Origin: an uncultured Eubacterium sp. | GTDB lineage: Bacteria > Bacillota > Clostridia > Oscillospirales > Acutalibacteraceae | Length of the DNA: 64,000 nucleotides | Direction of reading: 5' to 3' | NCBI GenBank assembly: GCA_934512155.1 | Contig: CAKSWS010000003.1 | Location: 18,925-82,924 of the forward strand | Part shown: in pieces, positions 37,245-45,576 of the stretch | Position numbering within the stretch: the first letter of the stretch is position 1 | Layout of the letters: each line of letters starts with the position of its first letter | Notes under the pieces: generated by a model | Database searches by the model: none | What the model was told of the DNA's origin: nothing | What the model saw: the letters and a program-made list of their open reading frames with translations, nothing else | Made by a program: the position numbers and the translations under genes

Positions 37245-38123
37245 TTAAATATTTTCAACGCCTGTTAAATCAAATTTGGGTATATACTCATCAGTTGCAG
37301 AAGACAACTGCTGAACAAACACATTTTCCAAATTAATTTCAATAGCGTGATTTACCACTTTTTCATATTCCCTTTTACTTATTTTTCTGTTAATTTCAGG
37401 ATATTTTTTTAAATCCGTAACAGGCACGTATTGTGCCATTAAACTTAAATAAGCACCCGGGAAATTTTTTGCAACATAATCAATTATTTCCATTGCAGAA
37501 TTTGTATTTTGCGGCAATATTAAATGGCGAATTATAACGCCCTTTTTAATTATTCCGTTTTCATCAAACACGCATTTCGGAACCTGACGAAGCATTTCTG
37601 CGATTGCCTTTTCCGCAACCTGCGGATAATCAGGTGCAAAGCTGTACTTTTTTGCTTTGTCTTGCCTTATATATTTAAAATCAGGCAAATAAATATCCAC
37701 AATTCCGTTAAGTAATTTTAAAGTTTCAACACTTTCATAGCCGCCTGAATTATAAACCACAGGTACGGGGCAATGCCACTTTTTAAAAAGCTTTGCCAAA
37801 TTAACGGCATAATGAGTAGGATTAACCAAATTAATATTTTCTGCACCGCTGTTTATTAAATTTTCAAATATTTTAATTAATTCATCTTCACTGACTGTTT
37901 TGCCAAAATCATCAAAACTAATACTATAGTTTTGACAATAAACACATTTTAAATTACAACCGCTGAAAAAAACCGTGCCGCTGCCTTTTTTACCGCTTAT
38001 GCAAGGCTCCTCCCAAAAATAAAGTGCAGCCCTTGCCACTTTAAAATCGTTAGGACTGTGGCAATAGCCAAAATCTTTTTCCCTATCAACACAGCATTTT
38101 CTTGGACAAATTGAACAAATCAT
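37245..38123 (-). CDS. Radical SAM protein, PflA-like (COG1313 group)
   Basis: 292-residue radical SAM enzyme. The cluster motif CNLKCVYC has Cys56, Cys60 and Cys63. Five more N-terminal cysteines (3, 6, 10, 11 and 21; CSICPRKCC ... YC) could bind a second metal centre, a hallmark of this uncharacterised group related to pyruvate-formate-lyase activases. No glycyl-radical enzyme is nearby. It overlaps rsmI by 4 bp (ATGA), so it is part of the rRNA/tRNA-modification series, but its reaction is not known. Confidence 0.85.
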   Translation of the reverse strand: MICSICPRKCCVDREKDFGYCHSPNDFKVARAALYFWEEPCISGKKGSGTVFFSGCNLKCVYCQNYSISFDDFGKTVSEDELIKIFENLINSGAENINLVNPTHYAVNLAKLFKKWHCPVPVVYNSGGYESVETLKLLNGIVDIYLPDFKYIRQDKAKKYSFAPDYPQVAEKAIAEMLRQVPKCVFDENGIIKKGVIIRHLILPQNTNSAMEIIDYVAKNFPGAYLSLMAQYVPVTDLKKYPEINRKISKREYEKVVNHAIEINLENVFVQQLSSATDEYIPKFDLTGVENI

Positions 38124-38941
38124 ATTAACGCCTTATAAATATCGCCTTTTTTAAACGGAGTTTTTGCCGCAATTTCTTTTGAAGCGAAATTTATACTCAT
38201 TCCCTTATCAACAAGTTTTTTCGCCTGCGCCACAGCATCTTCCAAAGTTATTTCAACCTGCTGTTCTTCTTTTTTACCCTCAATTATTAAAACAATTTCA
38301 CCTTTAAGAGAATTGTCGCCGTATTTCTCACAGGCTTCCTTTAAATCAGTTTTTATAACCTGCTCGTGAATTTTTGTTATTTCACGCACAATAGCAATAT
38401 TTCGATTTCCGAGAACCTTGTGCAAATCACGCAACGTATTACCTAATTTATGAGGTGCTTCATAAAAAACAAGCGTTCTTTTTTCATCCTTAATTTCATC
38501 AAGATGCTCAAAACGTGATTTTTTGGAAACACTTAAAAAGCCTTCAAAAGTAAACCTGCCTGTAGGCATGCCGGAAATTGCCAACGCCGTGGCAAATGCA
38601 GTGGGTCCCGGTACGGAAACAACCTGAATACCCAAATGATGGCAAAGATAAACCAAATCTTCACCGGGGTCTGAAATTGCAGGCATACCTGCATCTGTAA
38701 CTATTGCACAATCCTCGCCGTCTAAAATGCGAGCACAAATAATTTCCCCACGCTCACGCTTGTTATGTTCATAATAACTTACCATTTCTTTCTTTATTCC
38801 AAAATGATTAAGTATTTTTAAAGTTACCCTGGTATCCTCTGCCGCTATAAAATCAACAGCCTCCAGCGTGCTTACCGCACGTGGTGAAAAATCGGAAAGG
38901 TTACCTATAGGTGTTCCCACAACATATAATTTTCCGCTCAT
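38120..38941 (-). CDS. rsmI: 16S rRNA (cytidine(1402)-2'-O)-methyltransferase
   Basis: Methylates the ribose of C1402 in the decoding centre. 273 residues. Tetrapyrrole-methylase fold: LYVVGTPIGNLSD at the start, AAEDTR (about 34-39) and DAGMPAISDPG (about 82-92). Overlaps the preceding methyltransferase gene and the following radical SAM gene by 4 bp each. Confidence 0.95.
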   Translation of the reverse strand: MSGKLYVVGTPIGNLSDFSPRAVSTLEAVDFIAAEDTRVTLKILNHFGIKKEMVSYYEHNKRERGEIICARILDGEDCAIVTDAGMPAISDPGEDLVYLCHHLGIQVVSVPGPTAFATALAISGMPTGRFTFEGFLSVSKKSRFEHLDEIKDEKRTLVFYEAPHKLGNTLRDLHKVLGNRNIAIVREITKIHEQVIKTDLKEACEKYGDNSLKGEIVLIIEGKKEEQQVEITLEDAVAQAKKLVDKGMSINFASKEIAAKTPFKKGDIYKALI

Positions 38942-39669
38942 TTATCATACCCATCGGCATAAGAGCCGTAAACCTTTAACATTTCATCTGTAAATTTACC
39001 GTTTTCTTTTTTTATTGAAAGCAGCGGTTCTACCCTTAAAAACGGTTTTGCATTTTTTTTGCCTTCAATTAAAAACAAAAAAGGTTCTTCCCCCTGCTTG
39101 TCAACAACAAAACGCAATCGCTTTGGTTCAAGACTGTATTTACGCATTGTGCAAACAGTATCCACAAGCCTTTCAGGGCGATGACAAAGGCAAAATCTGC
39201 CTCCGTATTTTAAAAGATATGCTGCAGCAGAAACAGCGTCTTCAATATTACAACAAACCTCATGACGTGCTATTCTGGCACTTTCATTTAACGATTCAAT
39301 ACCGGTATTCAACGGTTTATACGGTGGATTCATTGTTACAAGAGTAAAAGTTTCAGCCGTAAAATGCTTGCTTATTTCACGCAAATCACAAATATAAGGA
39401 ATAAGACGATTTTCAAAACCGTTATACTTAATACTTTCCTGCACCTGATTTATTGCATTTTCCTGAATGTCAAGGCAATGAACCGTTTGAGGTTTATCTT
39501 TTCTTAACCACAAAAGCGGAATAATTCCACACCCGGTACCCATATCAACGGCAATATCTTTTCCTTTGGGATTTGCAAAATCAGCAAGCAAAAGAGCATC
39601 TGTGCCAAAAGTATGATATTCACTTGTTGCAATATGCACATTGTCTGCAAGTCTTTCAAAATTATACAT
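38938..39669 (-). CDS. tRNA1(Val) (adenine(37)-N6)-methyltransferase-like protein (TrmN6 group)
   Basis: SAM-dependent N6-adenine methyltransferase, 243 residues. SAM site DMGTGCGIIPLL (about 41-52) and catalytic motif NPPY in VTMNPPYKPL (about 115-124). The protein begins EYHTFGTDALLLADF, characteristic of COG4123. It sits directly before rsmI as in many Firmicutes and 3 nt after the lepA stop. Exact target is inferred from the family. Confidence 0.9.
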   Translation of the reverse strand: MYNFERLADNVHIATSEYHTFGTDALLLADFANPKGKDIAVDMGTGCGIIPLLWLRKDKPQTVHCLDIQENAINQVQESIKYNGFENRLIPYICDLREISKHFTAETFTLVTMNPPYKPLNTGIESLNESARIARHEVCCNIEDAVSAAAYLLKYGGRFCLCHRPERLVDTVCTMRKYSLEPKRLRFVVDKQGEEPFLFLIEGKKNAKPFLRVEPLLSIKKENGKFTDEMLKVYGSYADGYDK

Positions 39670-39672
39670 AAA

Positions 39673-41490
39673 CTATTCATCATCGGAGGATAACTTAAGA
39701 ATTGCCATAAACGCCTCCTGCGGAACTTCAACAGAACCGAACTGACGCATACGCTTTTTACCCTCTTTTTGCTTTTCAAGTAATTTTTTCTTTCGTGTAA
39801 CGTCGCCGCCATAGCACTTTGCAAGCACATCCTTGCGCAACGCTTTAACCGTTTCACGGGCAATAACCTTGCCGCCTATTGCCACCTGAATAGGAATTTC
39901 AAACAAATGGCGTGGTATATGCTCTTTAAGCTTTTCAGCAATTTTTCTCGCTCTGCCGTACGCTTTATCGGCATGAATAATAAACGAAAGAGCATCAATA
40001 ACATCACCGTTTAACAAAACATCAACTTTAACAAGTTTGCTTTGCCTGTATTCTGAAATTTCATAATCAAATGAAGCGTAGCCCCTTGTGCGTGATTTAA
40101 GTGCATCAAAGAAATCATAAATAATTTCATTAAGCGGTAATTCATAATTAATATCAACTCTGTCGGGAGTAATATAATTCATTGTTTTAAAAATTCCACG
40201 CCTGTCCTGACACATATCCATAATCGCACCCACAAATTCGGACGGAGCATAAATATGAGCATCACAAAACGGCTCTTCACAATAATCTATATACGCCGGA
40301 TCTGGATAATTGGTTGGATTATCAATTTCAACCATTGTGCCGTCTGTTAAATGAATTTTATAAATTACACTTGGCACCGTTGTTACCAAATCAAGATTAT
40401 ACTCACGTTCCAAGCGCTCTTGAATAATTTCAAGATGAAGCAAGCCCAAAAAGCCACATCTGAATCCGAATCCCAATGCACCGGATGTTTCCGGCTCGTA
40501 AGACAATGAAGCGTCATTTAACTGTAATTTTTCAAGTGCATCCCTTAACGCTTCATAATCCGCACCGTCAGCAGGGTAAACGCCGCAGAACACCATAGGG
40601 TTAACCTTGCGGTAACCCGGCAAAGCTTCCTGTGCAGGATTTGCAGCAATAGTAACAGTATCACCCACATGTGCATCATGAACCGTTTTAATTGAAGCAG
40701 TAATGTAACCTACCTCACCGGAAGTAAGCTCCTTTGCTTTTTCCATTGAAGTAGCACGCATATATCCAACTTCAACAACAGTAAATTCAGCACCTGTTGC
40801 CATCATTCGCATAGTATCGCCGGCTTTAATTTTACCTTCCATTACACGAACATAAACTATTACACCTCTGTAAGAATCATAAACGGAGTCAAAAATAAGC
40901 GCCTTTAACGGCTTATCATCACAATCCTCAGGAGGTCTTATTTCATTCACTATATATTCAAGCACATCGCCCACGTTTTCGCCTGTTTTGGCAGAAACAC
41001 GAGGCGCATCCATACAGGGAATACCTACAACCTCTTCAACTTCTTCGGCAACTCTGTCTGGGTCTGCCGCAGGCAAATCAATTTTATTTATAACCGGTAA
41101 AATATCTAAATCATGGTCAAGTGCAAGGTAAGTGTTTGCAAGAGTTTGCGCTTCAACACCCTGAGATGCGTCAACAATAAGTATTGCGCCCTCACAAGCC
41201 GCCAATGAACGGGAAACCTCGTAATTAAAGTCTACATGCCCCGGTGTATCAATAAGATTAAAAACATAATCTTCGCCGTTCTTCGCCGTGTAATCAAGTT
41301 TAACGGCATGAGCCTTAATTGTAATACCACGCTCACGTTCCAAATCCATATCATCAAGAATTTGCTCTTGCATATCACGCTTTTCAACAGAGCTTGTTAA
41401 TTCCAAAAGCCTGTCTGCCAAAGTAGATTTACCATGGTCAATATGTGCAATTATTGAAAAATTTCTTATATGGTCTTTATTTACTGACAA
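39673..41490 (-). CDS. lepA: Elongation factor 4 (LepA), TTG start
   Basis: Ribosome-associated GTPase that helps ribosome function or assembly under stress. 605 residues with [16 protein letters not shown] (about 14-29), DTPGHVDF (about 81-88) and NKID (about 135-138), and the LepA-specific C-terminal domain ([23 protein letters not shown] region). The first codon is TTG at 41490, 8 nt after GAGG and directly after the TAA of the upstream gene. Ends in TAG. Confidence 0.97.
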   Translation of the reverse strand: MSVNKDHIRNFSIIAHIDHGKSTLADRLLELTSSVEKRDMQEQILDDMDLERERGITIKAHAVKLDYTAKNGEDYVFNLIDTPGHVDFNYEVSRSLAACEGAILIVDASQGVEAQTLANTYLALDHDLDILPVINKIDLPAADPDRVAEEVEEVVGIPCMDAPRVSAKTGENVGDVLEYIVNEIRPPEDCDDKPLKALIFDSVYDSYRGVIVYVRVMEGKIKAGDTMRMMATGAEFTVVEVGYMRATSMEKAKELTSGEVGYITASIKTVHDAHVGDTVTIAANPAQEALPGYRKVNPMVFCGVYPADGADYEALRDALEKLQLNDASLSYEPETSGALGFGFRCGFLGLLHLEIIQERLEREYNLDLVTTVPSVIYKIHLTDGTMVEIDNPTNYPDPAYIDYCEEPFCDAHIYAPSEFVGAIMDMCQDRRGIFKTMNYITPDRVDINYELPLNEIIYDFFDALKSRTRGYASFDYEISEYRQSKLVKVDVLLNGDVIDALSFIIHADKAYGRARKIAEKLKEHIPRHLFEIPIQVAIGGKVIARETVKALRKDVLAKCYGGDVTRKKKLLEKQKEGKKRMRQFGSVEVPQEAFMAILKLSSDDE

Positions 41491-42618
41491 TTATTTTTCC
41501 TCAATTTCATTTATATTTTTTAATTCGGCAACTGTTTCTTTTTTATTTATCAGTGCTTTAAACAATCTGTAAATATAGTAAGCCGGTAAAAGCCATGGCT
41601 TTTTCTGAAGCACTATATAATCTGCCTTCATTTTCTTGGCACTTGGGAAAATTCTTTTCCAAATGTATTTTCTTTTTGCAGACTTAAAATTTTCTGAAGT
41701 TGAAAGCTTTTTTAAATCTTTTTCTAATTTGATTTTTCCGCTTCCGTATATGCCGAAATTTATATATGTTTCAAGTAAAGCAATATCATCGTTATCAAGG
41801 GGCCTTTCATCAAACAATTTTAAAGCAAGTTCCCTTGATTTTTTTTCATAATCCAAAATGCCAAACTCAGTTAATTTTGAATCTATATAATCTCGGTTTA
41901 AAACATTACCCTCTTTTTTCAAAATCAAATAAATATCTGCCAAAAAGCGAATACCGCAGCCTGCCGTTGAATAATGCTTATACATATGACAAACCGAATA
42001 AATATAATTATCTTCAGAACTCATGTGATACATATATTTGTCTTCACCGTCTACTGACGCATTGGCCCAAACATAATTAAAATTAGGGCAAAAGTCTTTT
42101 TCGTTAAAAAACAAATCTCTGTGAAATTCAAATGTACAATACGGCGGCTTTACAAAATCATCGCTGTTTTCACCCGTAGCAACTGTTTTAAACCCTCTTT
42201 TTTTCATTATTTCAAAAAGAGTCTCACGCTTTTTAGGGTCATACATAATATCATTATCACTCATTTGGCGCATTGATTCTTTAGGATAATAATTTTTAAG
42301 AATTAAACCTTTAAGGGGCATATGCTTTATTTTATTTTGAGAAAGCAGGGCATAAATTTCTTTTCTTTCATTATTAACGGCAACCATTTTAGCCGTTTCC
42401 ATCATTTTAATTTTATGCCATTGTGCCTTTTGCTCTGCCGTTATTTCAGGGTTATTTTCTATAAGAGGATAAATCATATTGTAAATTTGGTGTTTTTTTG
42501 CCAAATCAAACAAATTATCATAATTGATTTTATCCGCATATTCATCGCAAGGCTTTTCGTTTAAGGCACAGGCAAGCAAATGAACCAAATAATTTACTTC
42601 ATTATTAACGGAATTCAT
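41491..42618 (-). CDS. Nucleotidyltransferase family protein (NTP_transf_5 type)
   Basis: 375 residues. PLKGLILKNYYP (about 101-112) followed by the acidic pair Asp121/Asp123 in MSDNDIMYD is the catalytic signature of this nucleotidyltransferase-fold family; a histidine-rich segment (HMSSEDNYIYSVCHMYKHY, about 197-215) follows. Members are often found in peptide-modification and capsule clusters, but no activity is proven. It follows the PqqD-like gene by 15 bp and touches lepA. AAGGTG precedes the ATG. Confidence 0.8.
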   Translation of the reverse strand: MNSVNNEVNYLVHLLACALNEKPCDEYADKINYDNLFDLAKKHQIYNMIYPLIENNPEITAEQKAQWHKIKMMETAKMVAVNNERKEIYALLSQNKIKHMPLKGLILKNYYPKESMRQMSDNDIMYDPKKRETLFEIMKKRGFKTVATGENSDDFVKPPYCTFEFHRDLFFNEKDFCPNFNYVWANASVDGEDKYMYHMSSEDNYIYSVCHMYKHYSTAGCGIRFLADIYLILKKEGNVLNRDYIDSKLTEFGILDYEKKSRELALKLFDERPLDNDDIALLETYINFGIYGSGKIKLEKDLKKLSTSENFKSAKRKYIWKRIFPSAKKMKADYIVLQKKPWLLPAYYIYRLFKALINKKETVAELKNINEIEEK

Positions 42619-42633
42619 ATATTCACCTTAAAA

Positions 42634-42900
42634 TTATTTATCTAAAATTCCAAGTTCATCCATTTGTTGAATAAACTCTGCAGCATCTGCCTTTAAAACA
42701 TCCTTGGGAGCATCAAACTTTTCAGCAAGAGCATCAACCACAGAATCAAGGGTTTGCTCTGTTTTAAGAAGTTCAAAAATATAACCCGCTGTTTTATTAT
42801 TGTTTATTATGCCGTTAAATTTTGCAGTTAATTTCCCTGTTGCAATGGCAAAATCATTTCCGTCTATATTTCCTGTTACAATTTCATTTTTAAGTTTCAT
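42634..42900 (-). CDS. PqqD family protein
   Basis: 88 residues matching the PqqD fold, the RiPP recognition element that holds leader peptides for modifying enzymes: N-terminal beta region, then LNNNKTAGYIFELL-like turn (NNNKTAGYIFELLKTEQT, about 38-55), then two helices (LDSVVDALAEKFD and DAAEFIQQMDELGIL). No radical SAM maturase or peptide gene is adjacent; the neighbour is the nucleotidyltransferase, a pairing seen in other Firmicutes. A candidate peptide lies 18 kb away (60866-60970). Confidence 0.8.
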   Translation of the reverse strand: MKLKNEIVTGNIDGNDFAIATGKLTAKFNGIINNNKTAGYIFELLKTEQTLDSVVDALAEKFDAPKDVLKADAAEFIQQMDELGILDK

Positions 42901-42953
42901 AAAATTATATAACCTTTCCTGTTACAAATAACTGATTTTTTTGTAAAACACTT

Positions 42954-43010
42954 TCATTTTTCTATTAAAGCCACGCACTCCACATGGCTCGGTTGTTCAA
43001 CGAAAAACAT
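42954..43010 (-). pseudogene. Leftover 3' end of an rlmD-like gene
   Basis: The minus strand encodes MFFVEQPSHVECVALIEK followed by TGA at 42954-42956. This is the conserved C-terminus of RlmD/RumA methyltransferases, but a TAG four codons upstream (43020-43022) and the absence of the rest of the gene show it is only an end fragment. The intact rlmD (45577-46965) ends with THVECVVLLTK and a different tail. The two ends share an exact 17-bp block. Confidence 0.6.
42971..42987. repeat. 17-bp direct repeat, left boundary of the restriction-modification island
   Basis: CCACGCACTCCACATGG, identical to 45627-45643 and in the same orientation. Encodes HVECV on the minus strand in both copies. Possible attachment site. 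Confidence 0.75.
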
Positions 43011-43153
43011 ACTCAACCCCTATTGTACAAGGGAATGGTGGAACACCTATTTTGTCCTAAAAATCGATATGTTGAGCCAATTAAACCCATGAATTGCCCT
43101 ATTGCTCGTATAGACGAATATCATAAAAGCCTCCATTCTATTTATTTAATTAT

Positions 43154-45274
43154 TTAGTTTTTACCGCAAACCTTATTCCAAGCAATTTTATGTTCAAAAT
43201 TAATTTCCGTATTATCAGAAAGATTTTTTACATATCTTTCCACAAAAATATCAGTGCTATCAAGAGGTCTTAGATAATACTTAAGAGTAGGAAAAACGCC
43301 ATTTACAATAATCTGACATCCATGCTCCTCCCTAACCTTGCAAATTATTTCATCAATAGCGACTCTTTCATCCTCACTTGGAGCAACAGTACTTAAAAGA
43401 TAGTATCTCTGAACTGGTTTCTCACTGATTTTCTTATATGCGTCCTCAATCATAATTGCATTAATTGGGATATCAAATTTAACCTCAACCACCTCATAGA
43501 TTGAATTATCGGCATCATTTCTAACAACGATATCTCCAGTTTCTCCACTACTTCTGTCGCAACTATTATGAGAAGCTAACTTATCTAATGACTTACCATC
43601 AAATCTTTTTAACTCTTCTGTAATGCACTGATATACACTGTAAAGAGCTACAACGGGAAGAATCGCAGCACCTCTACTTTTATACTGGAAATAGAAATGC
43701 TTATGTAATGAATCCATTATTTCATTGATTGTCAATGATGTTTCTTTTTCAATTGGATTTACAAGTATTACAGTTTTATCTTTCTTGCACTTAATGCTGT
43801 ATGCCATAATTGCTACTACATATTTTTCAGGATTTGCACCATTCTCCTCAACATCATGTAAAATGTTTAAAAAAGATGACTTTACATCCTTATTTTGTAT
43901 CTTTCCTGGAAAATCTAAGTCATATGGAATATTCTGCTCAAGGCTTCTTGTCAACCATCCAGATTCTTTCATTGCACCTAAAAATCTCTTTTGTTTCATA
44001 AATGGTGTAACATACTTAGTGTCAAAACTTCGTCCACTATATCCGTTCTCCATATTAGCCTGATGTCTTCTGACATCTTGCTCTGGGTGCAAACACTTAT
44101 ATACGAGACTTGTTAGTAATACAGTAAATACCCCCTTGAATGTTTCTTCTTTATCAACAACGGTTTTAACCATTTTTATCTGCTGAGCAGTAAGCCCTGT
44201 ATCTTCTAATCTTGAAATCTGCTCTGCTTCACTGTATTTATCCTCTAAGAATTTGTTTTCTCTATCCATAACTTCTCCTTCTGTAAATAGTTGATTAACT
44301 ACTTCTGTGGCTACAGCTTTTACCATATTTACACATATAGAATTTCCTATTCGTGCATAAAGTTGTGCTGATCCACCGACTTTCTTGTAATTTTCAGGAA
44401 ATCCCATAAATCTAAAACATTCATCCATAGTAAGTTTTCGTACAATATCGCCATCTTTTATAAAATATCTACCGCTTGATTCCTGTGAAGCTAATGTTGG
44501 ATGAACTCCTTCAGCATCATAGATTCTATTAGGCTGTTTATGTACTCGTGATAAATGCTCTGTTCCAGGTCTTACACCCACGGTACGTATTTTTTTGTTT
44601 CTATACCCGCAAAACATCAGTCCAGATTTTGGCTGTTTCTTAACCAACGACTCATTTAAAATAGTATAACTACCAGGAGGTAATATCTCAAAATCTCCTG
44701 TCTTATCTAAGAATGGTTTCATTGATTCAACTGTATTTGTTTGTAGTTTCGTAAAGTCAAATGCAATACCATCTCGACTTCCAACAATTACAATTCTTTC
44801 TCTGTTTTGAGGAACTCCAAAATCACGTGCGTTTAATACTTTGTATACTACAGTATAACCTAACTCTGATAAGGCAGATAACATTACTGTAAGTGTCCTT
44901 CCAGAATCATGTTTTTCTAAATTAAACACGTTTTCCAAAACAAAAGCTTTAGGTTCCTTTGCCTCAAGAATTCTACAAATATCAAAAAACAAAGTGCCTC
45001 TAGTTTCATCATAAAACCCCTTCTGCTTTCCACAAATCGAAAAAGCCTGACAAGGAAATCCCGCACACAAAATGTCAAAATCCGGTATATCTGTAGCTTC
45101 TAATGTCGTAATATCACATTTAGGATTATCTCCAAAATTCAGTTCATACATTTCACAAGCATGATCATCTATTTCAGAACTAAAAACACATTCGCATCCT
45201 GCATTTTCAAATCCTAACCTAAATCCACCAATTCCAGCAAAAAGGTCGATAAACTTTAGTTTTTCTTTACTCAC
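43154..45274 (-). CDS. Fused DNA (cytosine-5) methyltransferase and SacI-like restriction nuclease
   Basis: 706 residues in one chain. Residues 1-330 are a complete C5-methyltransferase: DLFAGIGGF (10-18), catalytic PCQ with Cys75, ENV (114-116), QNRER (156-160) and the closing RIGNS motif (308-312). Residues 340-706 are a second domain with DTKYVTPF (418-425), ESGWLTRSLEQ (437-447), and GDIVV (580-584) followed by EVK (597-599), a PD-(D/E)XK-like nuclease core. The conserved blocks recall SacI-family endonucleases (GAGCTC), from memory. Starts with GTG at 45274 after AGAGGT. No separate nuclease, Vsr or regulator is present, so it is a one-gene restriction-modification system lying in an island bounded by 17-bp repeats. 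Confidence 0.85.
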   Translation of the reverse strand: MSKEKLKFIDLFAGIGGFRLGFENAGCECVFSSEIDDHACEMYELNFGDNPKCDITTLEATDIPDFDILCAGFPCQAFSICGKQKGFYDETRGTLFFDICRILEAKEPKAFVLENVFNLEKHDSGRTLTVMLSALSELGYTVVYKVLNARDFGVPQNRERIVIVGSRDGIAFDFTKLQTNTVESMKPFLDKTGDFEILPPGSYTILNESLVKKQPKSGLMFCGYRNKKIRTVGVRPGTEHLSRVHKQPNRIYDAEGVHPTLASQESSGRYFIKDGDIVRKLTMDECFRFMGFPENYKKVGGSAQLYARIGNSICVNMVKAVATEVVNQLFTEGEVMDRENKFLEDKYSEAEQISRLEDTGLTAQQIKMVKTVVDKEETFKGVFTVLLTSLVYKCLHPEQDVRRHQANMENGYSGRSFDTKYVTPFMKQKRFLGAMKESGWLTRSLEQNIPYDLDFPGKIQNKDVKSSFLNILHDVEENGANPEKYVVAIMAYSIKCKKDKTVILVNPIEKETSLTINEIMDSLHKHFYFQYKSRGAAILPVVALYSVYQCITEELKRFDGKSLDKLASHNSCDRSSGETGDIVVRNDADNSIYEVVEVKFDIPINAIMIEDAYKKISEKPVQRYYLLSTVAPSEDERVAIDEIICKVREEHGCQIIVNGVFPTLKYYLRPLDSTDIFVERYVKNLSDNTEINFEHKIAWNKVCGKN

Positions 45275-45576
45275 ATTCTACCTCTTCCTTTATTTATTAA
45301 CCATTGCAAATATATTTTTATCAATGTCAATAAAATCATTAATATTATGAATAATACTGTAATATCATATACCCCCAAAACAGCCTTCATTCTGTCTTTT
45401 TATCAGTACCTATTATCTTCAGACAATATCAAAATACCAATCGCCAACAGCACCTTTCAATTCTTTTGCCTATCCAACCTATTCTCAATCCCCTTATCTG
45501 CCCGACTATAAAAATCGAAAAGTTTTTCCTTGCTATTTCTATGCTTGTTTTTCACAATAAAAGCACCGAAAAAGCC
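45275..45576. other. Right flank of the island, non-coding or remnant sequence
   Basis: 302 bp between the methyltransferase start and the rlmD stop. The only visible open frame is a charged 32-codon GTG frame (45457-45555, minus) without a ribosome site. A TTGACA occurs near the methyltransferase start but without a well-spaced -10. I see no further gene. Confidence 0.5.

Noticed and set aside
42984..43157. 57-codon plus-strand frame beginning inside the left 17-bp repeat
   Set aside because: It looks protein-like, but there is no ribosome site, the start lies in the repeat, it overlaps the RM gene end and I recognise no family. Kept only as a possible remnant of the inserted element.
45457..45555. 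32-codon charged GTG frame on the minus strand next to the rlmD stop
   Set aside because: No ribosome site or promoter; too short to claim.
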